Shown here one piece after another: positions 8,155 to 16,732 of a stretch of DNA of 64,000 nucleotides; the stretch's first letter is position 1, and every line of letters begins with the position of its first letter. This stretch comes from Pelomonas sp. Root1237. Its GTDB lineage: Bacteria; Pseudomonadota; Gammaproteobacteria; Burkholderiales; Burkholderiaceae_C. The position numbers and the translations under genes were made by a program. A model generated the notes under the pieces. That model was not told the DNA's origin, did no database searches, and worked only from the letters and a program-made list of their open reading frames with translations. The stretch covers positions 133,310 through 197,309 of the forward strand of contig NZ_LMDK01000020.1 in assembly GCF_001425055.1 (NCBI RefSeq), given 5' to 3'.

Positions 8155-9519
8155 ATGAATACCGCCACCGCCACCCTGGCCCACGCCGCCAGCGTCACGC
8201 GAACGAAGAAGCGCTTCGCCATCCTGGCCATGCTCTTCATCGTCACGACGATCAACTACGCCGACCGCGCGACGCTGTCCATCGCCGGCCCGGCGTTGTC
8301 CAAGGACCTGGGCATCGACTCGGTGACGATGGGCTTCATCTTCTCGGCCTTCGGTTGGTCCTACGTCATCGCCCAGTTGCCGGGCGGCTGGCTGCTGGAC
8401 CGGTACGGCTCCAAGAAGGTTTACGCCGCCAGCATCTTCATCTGGTCGGTGTTCACGCTGCTGCAGGGCGGCATCAGCTTCCTGACCGCGACGGCGACGA
8501 CCGCCGTCGTCGTGCTTTTCGCGTTGCGCTTCCTGGTCGGCGCGGCCGAGGCGCCGTCCTTCCCCGCCAATGGCCGCATCGTCGCGTCCTGGTTCCCGGC
8601 CGCCGAGCGCGGCACGGCCTCGGCCATCTTCAACTCGGCCCAGTACTTCGCCACCGTGCTGTTCGCGCCGCTGATGGGCTGGATCACGCACAGCTACGGC
8701 TGGCCGGCCGTCTTCGTCGTCATGGGCCTGCTGGGCATCGTGGTCAGCGCCGTCTGGCTCAAGACCGTCTATACGCCCAAGACCCACCCCGGCGTCAACC
8801 AGGCCGAGCTGGACCACATCGCGGCCGGCGGTGCCCTCGTCAACATGGACCAGCCCGGCACGCAGAGCCGCAGCTTCGCGCCGGAGTCCCCCAAGCTCGG
8901 CTACATCAAGCAGTTGCTCTCCAACCGCATGCTGATGGGCGTCTACGTCGGCCAGTACTGCATCACGACGCTGACCTATTTCTTCCTGACCTGGTTTCCC
9001 GTCTACCTGGTCAAGGAACGCGGCATGTCCATCCTCAACGCCGGCTTCGTCGCGGCGCTGCCGGCCATCTGCGGCTTCGCCGGCGGCGTGCTCGGCGGGC
9101 TGATCTCTGACGGGCTGCTGCGCCGCGGCAAGACACTGACCGTGGCCCGCAAGACGCCCATCGTCATCGGCATGCTGCTGAGCACCAGCATGATCCTGTG
9201 CAACTACGTCGACAGCGCCGTGGTCGTCGTCGCCATCATGTCGTTGGCCTTCTTCGGCAAGGGCCTCGGCGCGCTGGGCTGGGCCGTCGTTTCGGACACC
9301 TCGCCCAAGGAAATATCGGGGCTGTCCGGCGCGCTGTTCAACACCTTCGGCAACACCGCCGGCATCACGACGCCCATCGTCATCGGCTACCTGATCAAGG
9401 GCACGGGCTCGTTCAACGCGGCCCTGGTGTTCGTCGCCGCGAACGCGCTGGTGGCCGTGTGCTGCTACCTGTTCGTCGTCGGCGACATCAAGCGCTTCGA
9501 GCTCAGGAAGGACTCCTGA
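8155..9519 (+). CDS. gudP: D-glucarate/galactarate MFS permease
   Basis: A 454-residue major facilitator of the anion:cation symporter (GudP/ExuT/phthalate permease) family with about 12 membrane segments. The family opening NYADRATLSIAGPALSKDLG and the loop GGWLLDRYGSKKVYA are clear, and GAAEAPSFPANGRI and SWFPAAERGTASAIFNS are typical of aldarate permeases. It imports the aldarate substrates of this operon. I start it at ATG 8155, preceded by CGGAGA. Upstream in-frame codons lie in the intergenic segment after the dehydrogenase. Its 3' end overlaps the convergent pectate lyase gene by 17 bp. Confidence 0.9.
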   Translation: MNTATATLAHAASVTRTKKRFAILAMLFIVTTINYADRATLSIAGPALSKDLGIDSVTMGFIFSAFGWSYVIAQLPGGWLLDRYGSKKVYAASIFIWSVFTLLQGGISFLTATATTAVVVLFALRFLVGAAEAPSFPANGRIVASWFPAAERGTASAIFNSAQYFATVLFAPLMGWITHSYGWPAVFVVMGLLGIVVSAVWLKTVYTPKTHPGVNQAELDHIAAGGALVNMDQPGTQSRSFAPESPKLGYIKQLLSNRMLMGVYVGQYCITTLTYFFLTWFPVYLVKERGMSILNAGFVAALPAICGFAGGVLGGLISDGLLRRGKTLTVARKTPIVIGMLLSTSMILCNYVDSAVVVVAIMSLAFFGKGLGALGWAVVSDTSPKEISGLSGALFNTFGNTAGITTPIVIGYLIKGTGSFNAALVFVAANALVAVCCYLFVVGDIKRFELRKDS

Positions 9520-10801
9520 CCCACCTGGCGGCCCAGGCTTCGTAGGCCGCGAGCGTCTTCACCGGCCAGGTCCCCCACCAGGTATAGCCGTTGCGCCGCT
9601 CCAGGCTGAGGTCGTTGACGTCGTCGTGCAGGCTCTTGTCGCGGTCGCCGAACACCGGCTTGAGCGTGGCCGGGTCGTAAAAGCGCGACCACAGCGGGCC
9701 GGCGCCCGGCTGCACCACCAGCCGGCGCGCGTCGTCCACCTTGACGAAGGCGCGGTCGCGCACGGCCAGGGCACGCAGCATGACGATGCCGCCCTTCACC
9801 GCGGCGACGACCGCCGGCGACGGGTCGGGCAGGCTCATCAGATAGCCCAGCGCCCGCGCGCTCTCGCCGCTGCTCAGTGCCGGCGGCTCGTAGTTGCGCG
9901 CCGAGGCCGGCGCCAGCGTCAGCGCGTCGTGCTGCTGGGCCCACAGCGTCGGCTTGCCGTCGATGCGGATCTGCGTGGCCAGCAGCAGCTGCACGGCGCG
10001 CGCCTGTGCCGCCGCGGCGTCGGCCTTCAACGCGGCTGGCAGGAAACCCAAGTCGAGCTCACCGTGCGCGGCAGCCCCCATCAGCTCGGCCACTTCGACG
10101 ACGGCGTCGTCATTCAGCGTGATGGCGTCGTGGTAGCCGCCCTGCAGCGGCCACACCTGGGGCCAGCCGCCGTTGGGAAACTGCGCCGCCAGCAGGTAGC
10201 GCAGGCCGCGCTCGGCCGCCTGGCGGTAAACGGCACCGGGCGCGCCGGGCTGCTGGGCCGCCACGCGGGCGAGGAAGCGGATCTCGGTGATGGTGGCGTC
10301 GTTGTCGATGGTGCCCACATAGCTCCACTGCGCGTCCTGGGCCAGGTCGAAGTCGCCCGGCGTTGCCCGCTTGGAGTTGTTGTCGGCCACAAACGCCTGG
10401 CCGGGCAGGCGCGGCGCGCGGTCGCGCGGCTGGTTCTTGCCCCAGCCGCCGGCGGGTGTCTGGAAGCTCAGGACGTTGCGGGCCACGGCCAGGGCCGCGT
10501 CGCCGGCATACCAGGCGGCGGGCTTGTCCAGCGGCATGCTGGCCTCGGCATGACCGCCCTCGGGCGGCGCGGGCCAGGCCGTCAGCCCCTTGCGCTCGGC
10601 CGCCAGCGCGGCGCGGTCGGCGGCGCGCTGGGCGTCGGAGCGGGCCAGATAGGCCACCCAGGGCCCGCGTTCAGTCGCCGGCAGCGCCGCGACCCGTTCG
10701 GCCGTCAATGGCTGGGCCGGCGGGATGACGCCGATCTGCGCTGACCAGGCCGACGAGCAGAGGGCCAAGGCAAGCAGGGTGAAACGGCAGGCAAGGGGCA
10801 T
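9503..10801 (-). CDS. Secreted pectate lyase, PL10 family
   Basis: A 432-residue protein with a signal peptide (MPLACRFTLLALALCSSAWSA). It carries PL10 hallmarks: GWGKNQPRD, FVADNNSKRATPGDFD, NDATITEIRFLA, FPNGGWPQVWPLQGGYHDA, the C-terminal WSRFYD and RNGYTWWGTWP. Such enzymes cleave de-esterified polygalacturonate by beta-elimination with Ca2+, in the periplasm or outside the cell. The gene faces the aldarate operon and shares 17 bp with the gudP end. Galacturonate from pectin can be oxidised to galactarate by uronate dehydrogenase, but no such gene is in the window, so the link to garD is inference. It looks full length. Confidence 0.85.
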   Translation of the reverse strand: MPLACRFTLLALALCSSAWSAQIGVIPPAQPLTAERVAALPATERGPWVAYLARSDAQRAADRAALAAERKGLTAWPAPPEGGHAEASMPLDKPAAWYAGDAALAVARNVLSFQTPAGGWGKNQPRDRAPRLPGQAFVADNNSKRATPGDFDLAQDAQWSYVGTIDNDATITEIRFLARVAAQQPGAPGAVYRQAAERGLRYLLAAQFPNGGWPQVWPLQGGYHDAITLNDDAVVEVAELMGAAAHGELDLGFLPAALKADAAAAQARAVQLLLATQIRIDGKPTLWAQQHDALTLAPASARNYEPPALSSGESARALGYLMSLPDPSPAVVAAVKGGIVMLRALAVRDRAFVKVDDARRLVVQPGAGPLWSRFYDPATLKPVFGDRDKSLHDDVNDLSLERRNGYTWWGTWPVKTLAAYEAWAARWVRSPS

Positions 10802-10896
10802 GACGGGCGCCGAAGTTTGGGGGTGGCCGGCAATCTACCGGCTCGCGCGGGCCGCGAGGGCGCTAATCTCGCGCCGCTCACACAGTTGATCGAGAC

Positions 10897-12276
10897 ATGA
10901 TTCATCGCGCGCGTTTCCCGTGGCTGGCCGCCCTGCTCGTGCTGGCCGGTTGTGCCAGCCCTCCTCCACCGCTGCCCGCTGCGGCGCCGCCGGTTGGCCT
11001 GCAGCAAGCCTGGGTGCAGGCCGTCGCCGGGCCGGCCTGGGCTGTACGTGCGCTGACGGGCGAAGCCAGCTGCCCCACGCTGCGCTGGGGCAGCAGCGTC
11101 ACCGCCATGCAGGAACGCAGCGCCCCCGGCGACGAGCCGCCGCCCGCGGGCAACAAGGAGCCCGAGCGCAAGCCGACGCACTTCACGCTGCGTGCCTGCG
11201 AGGCGCCCTGGCCCGCCGATGCGGCCAGCGTGCAGGTGGACGACATCATGCTGCATGCCCCCACTGCCGAAGCCCGCCGCATCGTCGTCATCGGCGACAC
11301 CGGCTGCCGCCTCAAGGCCTCGGACCGCGACTTCCAGGGCTGCAACGACGCCTCGGACTGGCCCTTCCCACGCGTGCTGGCCCTGGCGCTGAGGCTCAAG
11401 CCCGACCTCGTCATCCACGTCGGCGACTACCACTACCGCGAAAGCCCCTGCCCGCCCGGCATGGCCGTCTGCGCCGGCAGCCCCTGGGGCTATGGCGACG
11501 ACACCTGGCAGGCCGATTTCTTCCAGCCCGCCAAGGCCCTTCTGGCCGCCGCGCCCTGGGTCTTCGTGCGCGGCAACCACGAGGCCTGCGCCCGTGCCGG
11601 CCAGGGCTGGCTGCGCTATCTGGACGCCGAAACCGGTCCGGCGCGTGCCTGCCAGCCCGCCGGCCCAGGCGTCAACGAGGGCGACTTCACCGCGCCCTTC
11701 CCCGTGCCGCTGTCGCCGCGCAGCCAGCTCATCGTCTTTGACTCCTCGGAGATCGGCAGCCGCACGCCGCCCCGGGATTCCCCCGCCTGGGCCCGCTGGC
11801 GCCAGCAGCTCGACCGCGTCGCAGAGCTGGCCCAGGGCAGCGCCCAGAGCCTTTTTGCCAGCCACCATCCCAGCCTGGCCTTCAGCCCCAGCCCGATCGG
11901 CGCGCCCCGCGCCGCCCGATCGGGCCTGACGCCGCTGCTGCAGGACGCGGCACCCGGCCGCCTCTTCCCGCCAGGCGTGCAGGCCACACTTCATGGTCAC
12001 ATCCACATGCACCAGGCCCTGGGCTTCGCGAGCAATCATCCGGTCACCCTCGTCGTCGGCAACGGCGGTTCGGCCGCATCAGGCCACGTCAACGACGCCG
12101 CGGCCCTGAAGCACGAACTGCTGCCCGGCGCCCGACTGGAGACGGTACGCATCCACACGGACTTCGGCCTGTCTCTGCTGACGGCCACGCCCGAGGGCTG
12201 GCAGCTGCAGGCGCTGGACGCCCTGGGCCAGCCGCTGTCGACCTGCCGCCTGGCCGGCCAGAAGCTGAGTTGCTGA
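10897..12276 (+). CDS. Calcineurin-like metallophosphoesterase lipoprotein
   Basis: A 459-residue lipoprotein: the signal peptide ends in LLVLAGCAS, with the lipid-anchored cysteine near residue 19. The phosphoesterase core runs from about residue 128 to the C-terminus. Metal-binding motifs appear in order: VIGDTGCR, HVGDYHYRE, RGNHEACARAG, FASHHPS and HGHIHMHQ. A proline-rich linker follows the lipobox, and several cysteines suggest periplasmic disulfides. The substrate is unknown; the fold covers phosphatases, nucleases and phosphodiesterases. It stands alone, with a divergent pectate lyase 95 bp upstream and a hairpin just after its stop. Confidence 0.82.
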   Translation: MIHRARFPWLAALLVLAGCASPPPPLPAAAPPVGLQQAWVQAVAGPAWAVRALTGEASCPTLRWGSSVTAMQERSAPGDEPPPAGNKEPERKPTHFTLRACEAPWPADAASVQVDDIMLHAPTAEARRIVVIGDTGCRLKASDRDFQGCNDASDWPFPRVLALALRLKPDLVIHVGDYHYRESPCPPGMAVCAGSPWGYGDDTWQADFFQPAKALLAAAPWVFVRGNHEACARAGQGWLRYLDAETGPARACQPAGPGVNEGDFTAPFPVPLSPRSQLIVFDSSEIGSRTPPRDSPAWARWRQQLDRVAELAQGSAQSLFASHHPSLAFSPSPIGAPRAARSGLTPLLQDAAPGRLFPPGVQATLHGHIHMHQALGFASNHPVTLVVGNGGSAASGHVNDAAALKHELLPGARLETVRIHTDFGLSLLTATPEGWQLQALDALGQPLSTCRLAGQKLSC

Positions 12277-12278
12277 TG

Positions 12279-12303
12279 GGCACGCCTCGTAACGAGTGCC
12301 TTT
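12279..12303 (+). terminator. Weak hairpin terminator candidate after the phosphoesterase gene
   Basis: Immediately after the stop codon, GGCA and TGCC flank CTCGT-A-ACGAG (12279-12300), followed by only three T residues. The stem is plausible but the U-tract is short. Confidence 0.4.
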
Positions 12304-12470
12304 CGTCAGGGCGCACGAGAAGTAACGCCCGCGCATTCCATCACTGCGCACCCGATTTGAAGGGTTTCCAGCAGGTAAATCGATACAGCATCGAAAGCCC
12401 CCCCGGCTAAACTGGCCGCACCTGTCAAGCTGTTTTTGGCGGGAACCACGTTGATAGAGGACTCGGCTAC

Positions 12471-13907
12471 ATGAGCTCCAGATTGAAAGTCGCCGGTTGG
12501 GTTGCCCTCGGTGCCGTCGCAGGTGCACTCACCACCATGCAGCTGCAGGCCAATGCGCGCAGTACCCTGTCCCCCCTGCCGCTGGACGAAATGCAGCAGC
12601 TCGCGGCCGTCTTCGGCCTCGTCAAGAGCGACTACGTCGAATCCGTCGACGAAAAGAAACTGATCAACGACGCCATCGCCGGCATGGTGTCTGGCCTGGA
12701 CCCCCACTCCCAGTTTTTTGACAAGAAGACCTTCAAGGAATTCCGTGAAGGCACGACCGGCAAGTTCGTCGGTGTCGGCATCGAGATCGGCATGGAAGAC
12801 GGCCTGGTCAAGATCGTCTCCCCCATCGAAGGCTCGCCCGCCTTCCGCGCCGGCCTCAAGAGCGGCGACCTGATCAGCCGCATCGATGACACCGCCGTGC
12901 GCGGCCTCACCATCGACCAGGCCGTCAAGAAGATGCGCGGCGACCCGTCGACCAAGGTCAGCCTCACCATCTACCGCAAGGCCGAGAACCGCACCTTCCC
13001 CGTGACCATCGTGCGCGAGGAGATCAAGGTCCAGAGCGTGCGTGCCAAGGTCATCGAGCCGGGCTATGCCTGGATCCGCGTCAGCCAGTTCCAGGATCGC
13101 ACCGTCGACGACTTCGCCAAGAAGCTCGAAGAGATCTACAAGCAGGAGCCCCATCTCAAGGGCCTGGTGCTTGACCTGCGCAACGACCCGGGCGGTCTGC
13201 TGGATGCCTCCATCGCCATCTCGGCGGCGTTCCTGCCCAAGGACGTCGAGGTCGTGTCGACCAACGGCCAGATCGCCGAATCCAAGGCCAGCTACAAGGC
13301 CAGCCCCGACGACTACCGCCGCCGCAGCAGCGACGACCCGATCAAGCGCCTGCCCGCCGCGTTGAAGAACGTGCCGCTGGTGGTGCTCGTCAACGAAGGC
13401 TCGGCCAGCGCCAGCGAGATCGTCGCCGGCGCCCTGCAGGATCACCACCGCGCCACCGTCATGGGCGCCCAGACCTTCGGCAAGGGCTCGGTGCAGACCG
13501 TGCGCCAGCTGGGCCCGGAAACGGCATTGAAGATCACGACGGCGCGCTACTACACGCCGAGCGGCCGCTCCATCCAGGCCAAGGGCATCGTGCCCGACGT
13601 GCTGCTGGACGAAACCGCCGAGGGCAATGTCTTCGCCGCGCTGCGCATGCGTGAGGCCGACCTCGAAAAGCATCTGAACAACGGCCCCGAGGACGAAAAC
13701 GAAGCCCGCCAGAAGGCCCGCGAGGAAGCGCGCCAGAAGCTGGAAGCCGAGTACGCCAAGCGCGCCGAGCCGCCCAAGCCCCTGCCCGAGTTCGGCTCGA
13801 CGGAAGACTTCCCGCTGATGCAGGCGCTGAACAAGCTCAAGGGTCAACCGGTCATTGCGTCCAAGTCGGCTGTCGAGCGCAAGGCCGAAGCCAAGACGAC
13901 GGAATAA
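12471..13907 (+). CDS. ctpA: Carboxy-terminal processing protease (S41)
   Basis: A 478-residue periplasmic or membrane-anchored serine protease. An N-terminal hydrophobic anchor (about residues 5-25) is followed by a helical segment and a PDZ domain (about 85-170; FVGVGIEIGMEDG, AGLKSGDLISRID). The S41 catalytic domain carries the Ser in NEGSASASEIVAGAL (about 309-323) and the Lys in FGKGSVQ (Lys338). The C-terminal ~70 residues are charged, coiled-coil-like and Glu/Lys-rich. CTPs trim or degrade envelope proteins by their C-termini. The ATG at 12471 follows AGAGGA. A strong terminator lies 30 bp after the stop. Confidence 0.93.
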   Translation: MSSRLKVAGWVALGAVAGALTTMQLQANARSTLSPLPLDEMQQLAAVFGLVKSDYVESVDEKKLINDAIAGMVSGLDPHSQFFDKKTFKEFREGTTGKFVGVGIEIGMEDGLVKIVSPIEGSPAFRAGLKSGDLISRIDDTAVRGLTIDQAVKKMRGDPSTKVSLTIYRKAENRTFPVTIVREEIKVQSVRAKVIEPGYAWIRVSQFQDRTVDDFAKKLEEIYKQEPHLKGLVLDLRNDPGGLLDASIAISAAFLPKDVEVVSTNGQIAESKASYKASPDDYRRRSSDDPIKRLPAALKNVPLVVLVNEGSASASEIVAGALQDHHRATVMGAQTFGKGSVQTVRQLGPETALKITTARYYTPSGRSIQAKGIVPDVLLDETAEGNVFAALRMREADLEKHLNNGPEDENEARQKAREEARQKLEAEYAKRAEPPKPLPEFGSTEDFPLMQALNKLKGQPVIASKSAVERKAEAKTTE

Positions 13908-13935
13908 CTACAAAGAGTCCTGACTTCAAAAAGCA

Positions 13936-13966
13936 CAGGGGCCTCTCGCGAGGCCCTCTTTTTTTG
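13936..13966 (+). terminator. Intrinsic terminator of ctpA
   Basis: GGGCCTC-TCGC-GAGGCCC type stem (13938-13957) followed by CTCTTTTTTT. The position 30 bp after the ctpA stop and the long T-run make this a confident rho-independent terminator. Confidence 0.85.
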
Positions 13967-13989
13967 CCCAACCGGTGCCACGCCCCTCC

Positions 13990-14379
13990 TCAGCCGGCAG
14001 TGGCGAGATGGGTCAGCACGCAGCGCCACTGTCCCTGCACCTGGCGGTAGACATCGGTGATCCATTCATCGGCGCTGATGGGCTCGCCCCTGAAAGTGCC
14101 GGTGTTGCTGCCCCGCCCGGTGACGACCGCCATGTCGCCGTACACGCTGGCCCGCACCACCTGCTTGGTCATCGAATCGTGCGTCAGCATGCCGCTGGCT
14201 ATGGCATGGAGGATGGCCTCGCGCGAGATCGGCCCCTTCTCCGGCGTCACGAGGGTCCAGTCCTCGGAGATGCATTGGGCGATGCGCTGGACGTCGTTGC
14301 TGACCATGGCGTCGTTGAAGCGATCTTCGAGCGCCTGGAATGCCCGCAGCACCTCGCCATCGGCGGGCGCGGTTGTCAT
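13990..14379 (-). CDS. SnoaL/DUF4440-like protein (NTF2 fold)
   Basis: A 129-residue protein with the NTF2-like pattern: an N-terminal helix (LRAFQALEDRFNDAMVSND), the pocket strand DWTLVTPEKGPISREAIL, then GDMAVVTGRGSNTGTFRG and the closing strands WITDVYRQVQGQWRCVLTH. Members include small isomerases, hydrolases and proteins of unknown function. The substrate is not predictable. Its ATG overlaps the stop of the VOC gene upstream (14376-14379), indicating translational coupling and a two-gene operon divergent from a TetR regulator. Confidence 0.8.
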   Translation of the reverse strand: MTTAPADGEVLRAFQALEDRFNDAMVSNDVQRIAQCISEDWTLVTPEKGPISREAILHAIASGMLTHDSMTKQVVRASVYGDMAVVTGRGSNTGTFRGEPISADEWITDVYRQVQGQWRCVLTHLATAG

Positions 14380-14843
14380 GACGGGCTCCCCGCGACCATC
14401 GCGTCCCAGCGGCGTTGCATTTCGTCGACGCTGACCTCCTCCGCCTTGCTCGCAACGAACCAGCTGTAGCCGAAGGGATCGGCGATCAGACCGCTGCGGT
14501 GGCCATGGAACTCGAGCTTGACGGCACGCAGGACGGTGGCGCCGTGCCGCACGGCGTTCGCAACGAATGAGTCGGCATCGGCCACGTCGAGGTGGAACTT
14601 GACCGGGGAGCCGCCGATCGTCTCGGGCCCGACGGCCCCGAAGTCAGGATACTCGTCGGCAATGAAGACCCGTGTGGCGCCGAACAGCAGCTCGGCATGG
14701 CCGATGCGTCCATCGGACGGATCGATCAGCTTGAAGTCCAGGCTGGCGCCCAGGGCCTGGACGTAGAAGTCGATGGCGGCCTGAGCACCCCGAACCACAA
14801 GGTAGGGCGACAGGTTGTCGGGTGAAGTGCCGACTGCGGGCAT
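14376..14843 (-). CDS. VOC-family (glyoxalase/PhnB-like) protein
   Basis: The 155-residue protein has two beta-alpha-beta-beta-beta modules: SPYLVVRGAQAAIDFYVQAL, then AELLFGATRVFIADE, VKFHLDVADADSFVANAV and the closing DPFGYSWFVASK. This is the PhnB/bleomycin-resistance type, usually a metal-dependent isomerase, dioxygenase or antibiotic binder. I place the start at ATG 14843, preceded by GGAGA. A longer in-frame start reaches into the divergent TetR gene and is rejected. It overlaps the SnoaL-like gene by 4 bp. A palindrome 28 bp upstream suggests control by the divergent TetR protein. Confidence 0.82.
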   Translation of the reverse strand: MPAVGTSPDNLSPYLVVRGAQAAIDFYVQALGASLDFKLIDPSDGRIGHAELLFGATRVFIADEYPDFGAVGPETIGGSPVKFHLDVADADSFVANAVRHGATVLRAVKLEFHGHRSGLIADPFGYSWFVASKAEEVSVDEMQRRWDAMVAGSPS

Positions 14844-14870
14844 GATGAATCTCCGGTGGTGTCGAATTAG

Positions 14871-14890
14871 ATTACGATACGTCACGTAAT
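14871..14890. promoter_or_regulatory. Predicted TetR operator overlapping the regulator's start codon
   Basis: ATTACG-N8-CGTAAT spans 14871-14890 in the 45-bp gap between the VOC gene (leftward) and the TetR gene (rightward, ATG at 14889). A bound repressor would cover the regulator's own start and sit close to the VOC promoter, fitting autorepression with shared control. Confidence 0.6.
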
Positions 14891-15506
14891 GAGTCAAGCA
14901 ACCGATCCGACACCGCCGCGCAAGCCCGGCCGCCCGCCCAGCGAGGAGGCGCGCCGCCTCGCGCTGGCGACCGCCTACCGCATCCTGATCGAGGAGGGCC
15001 TGGGTCGGCTGACGATCGAGCGCGTGGCGGCCGAATCGGGCGTCAGCAAGCCAACGATCTACAGAACCTGGACCAATGCCCAGGACCTCGCGATGGCCGC
15101 CTTCATGGCGCACCCGGCCTCGGATGAACCGGCCTCACGGGCGAACTCCGTGCAGGCCGGCCTGCGGGCGCATCTGCGTGGCGTCATCGCCACCTTCGCC
15201 ACGCCGCGCGGTCGCCAGATCACGCTGACCATGGCCTCCGCCGACCCCGACAGCGAACTGGCCAAGGCCTTTCGCAACCAGGTGATCCTGAAGAGCCGCG
15301 AGGCCGGCCGCCAGCTCATCGAGCGCGGCATGTCGCTGCACGAGATTCAATCCGGCATCGATATCGACGTGGCACTCGACATGATCTACGGGCCGCTATT
15401 CTTCCGGCTGCTCGTCGGCCACCGGCCGTTGTCGCTGCAACTGGCGGAGCAACTGGTCGAGACGCTCTTCAACGGAGTGGCGTCGGCGCAAGATGCGCTC
15501 GGCTGA
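14889..15506 (+). CDS. TetR-family regulator
   Basis: A 205-residue protein with an N-terminal TetR helix-turn-helix (about residues 22-68): LALATAYRILIEEGLGRLTI, then AAESGVSKPTIYRTWTNAQD. The C-terminal ligand domain is of the TetR_C type found with short AcrR-like regulators (SVQAGLRAHLRGVIATF, MIYGPLFFRLLVGHRPL). Before the HTH is a proline/arginine-rich tail (RKPGRPPSEEARR) common in this group. It diverges from the VOC/SnoaL pair and ends 4 bp before a convergent MFS gene. The palindrome at 14871-14890 is its likely operator. The ligand is unknown. Confidence 0.88.
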   Translation: MSQATDPTPPRKPGRPPSEEARRLALATAYRILIEEGLGRLTIERVAAESGVSKPTIYRTWTNAQDLAMAAFMAHPASDEPASRANSVQAGLRAHLRGVIATFATPRGRQITLTMASADPDSELAKAFRNQVILKSREAGRQLIERGMSLHEIQSGIDIDVALDMIYGPLFFRLLVGHRPLSLQLAEQLVETLFNGVASAQDALG

Positions 15507-15509
15507 CGC

Positions 15510-16676
15510 TCATCGCCGCCGGGTCACGGCCAAGGCGCCCAGGGCCGCCACCGCGCCGAGGGCCGGTACTGCCCGCCAGCCCAACGATGCCAGCAGGGCC
15601 GAGCCCAACGCCGCGCCGCTGGCCATGCCGACGAACATCGTGCTGACGAGCACGGCATTCAGCCGGCTGCGTGAAGCCGGGTCCAGGCTGTAGACCACGC
15701 TCTGGTGCGACACCAGCGCGGCCTGCACGCCCAGGTCAAACACCACGGCCACGCCCACCAGCAGCCACAGCGAGGCGGGTGCCAGCGCCTGCACGGTGAA
15801 GGCGATGAACACCAGCAGCGCGCCGACGCGGATGACGGCCTGCGGGCCGCGCTTGTCCGCCACGCCACCGGCCAGCGGTGCTGCCAGCGCGCCCGCTGCA
15901 CCGGCCAGGCCGAACGCCCCGGCCACCGCGCTGCCCTGGCCGAAATCCGGCCCCGCCAGCACCAGGGCCAGCGTCGACCAGAAGGCACTGAAGGCCACGC
16001 TCAGCAGGCCCTGGGCCAGCGCAGCCCGGCGCAACGGGGCATGCCGGGCCCACAGCCCCGCCATCGACAGCAGCAGCGAGCCATAGCCCGCCGACGTCGC
16101 CGGCACGAAGTGCGGCAGGCCGCGCCACAGCAGCGGGATCAACGCCGCCACGGCCAGCGCCGCCACCGCGTAGACGGCGCGCCAGCCGGCCACCGCCGCC
16201 AGCGAGCCGCTGGCCACGCGCGACAGCAGGATGCCCAGCAGCAGGCCCGTCATGACCTGGCCCACGCGCTTGCCGCGCTCGGCCTCGGGCGCCAGCGTGG
16301 CCACGGCCGGCACGATGTCCTGGGCCAGCGTTGCCGTCAGGCCGATGGCCACGCTGGCGATGCACAAGGCTGCAAAGCCCGGCGCAAGCGCAGCGCAAGC
16401 CAGGGCGGCAACCAGAGCGACGGACTTGACCGCAATGATGCGGCGCCGGTCGAAACGATCGCCCAGCGGCGACAGCAGCAGAATGGCCGCCGCATAGCCG
16501 AGCTGGGTCAACGTGGGCAGCAGGCCGATGGCCGCGCTGCCGACGCCGAACTGCTCGGACAGCAGGCCCAGCAGCGGCTGCACGTAGTAGAGGGAGGCAA
16601 CGGCCAGGCCGGTGGCGGTGGCAAGCAGCAGCGTCAGCGCGGGGCTGAGCGGGGCGACATGGGGCGCGGACTTCAT
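15510..16676 (-). CDS. MFS transporter (small-molecule efflux type)
   Basis: A 388-residue, 12-segment major facilitator. SLYYVQPLLGLLSEQFGV and the loop LSPLGDRFDRRRIIAVKS with the conserved GDRxxRR signature place it with YgaY/YnfM-like drug or sugar efflux proteins. The substrate is unknown. It converges on the TetR gene (3-bp gap), so the two do not share a promoter. Its start at 16676 lies 56 bp from the divergent moeB. Nothing in the sequence shows specific control. Confidence 0.82.
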   Translation of the reverse strand: MKSAPHVAPLSPALTLLLATATGLAVASLYYVQPLLGLLSEQFGVGSAAIGLLPTLTQLGYAAAILLLSPLGDRFDRRRIIAVKSVALVAALACAALAPGFAALCIASVAIGLTATLAQDIVPAVATLAPEAERGKRVGQVMTGLLLGILLSRVASGSLAAVAGWRAVYAVAALAVAALIPLLWRGLPHFVPATSAGYGSLLLSMAGLWARHAPLRRAALAQGLLSVAFSAFWSTLALVLAGPDFGQGSAVAGAFGLAGAAGALAAPLAGGVADKRGPQAVIRVGALLVFIAFTVQALAPASLWLLVGVAVVFDLGVQAALVSHQSVVYSLDPASRSRLNAVLVSTMFVGMASGAALGSALLASLGWRAVPALGAVAALGALAVTRRR

Positions 16677-16732
16677 CCCGCCAGTGTCGCGAGGGCCGGC
16701 AAATCCTGCGCTGCCAGGGCTATCCTGACACC

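Noticed and set aside
6609-8255. 548-codon frame antisense to the semialdehyde dehydrogenase
   Set aside because: The plus-strand dehydrogenase has catalytic Cys and Glu in place; the antisense product has no recognisable fold.
14844-15113. N-terminal extension of the VOC protein to 245 residues
   Set aside because: The extension is antisense to the TetR gene and crosses the shared operator; ATG 14843 has GGAGA.
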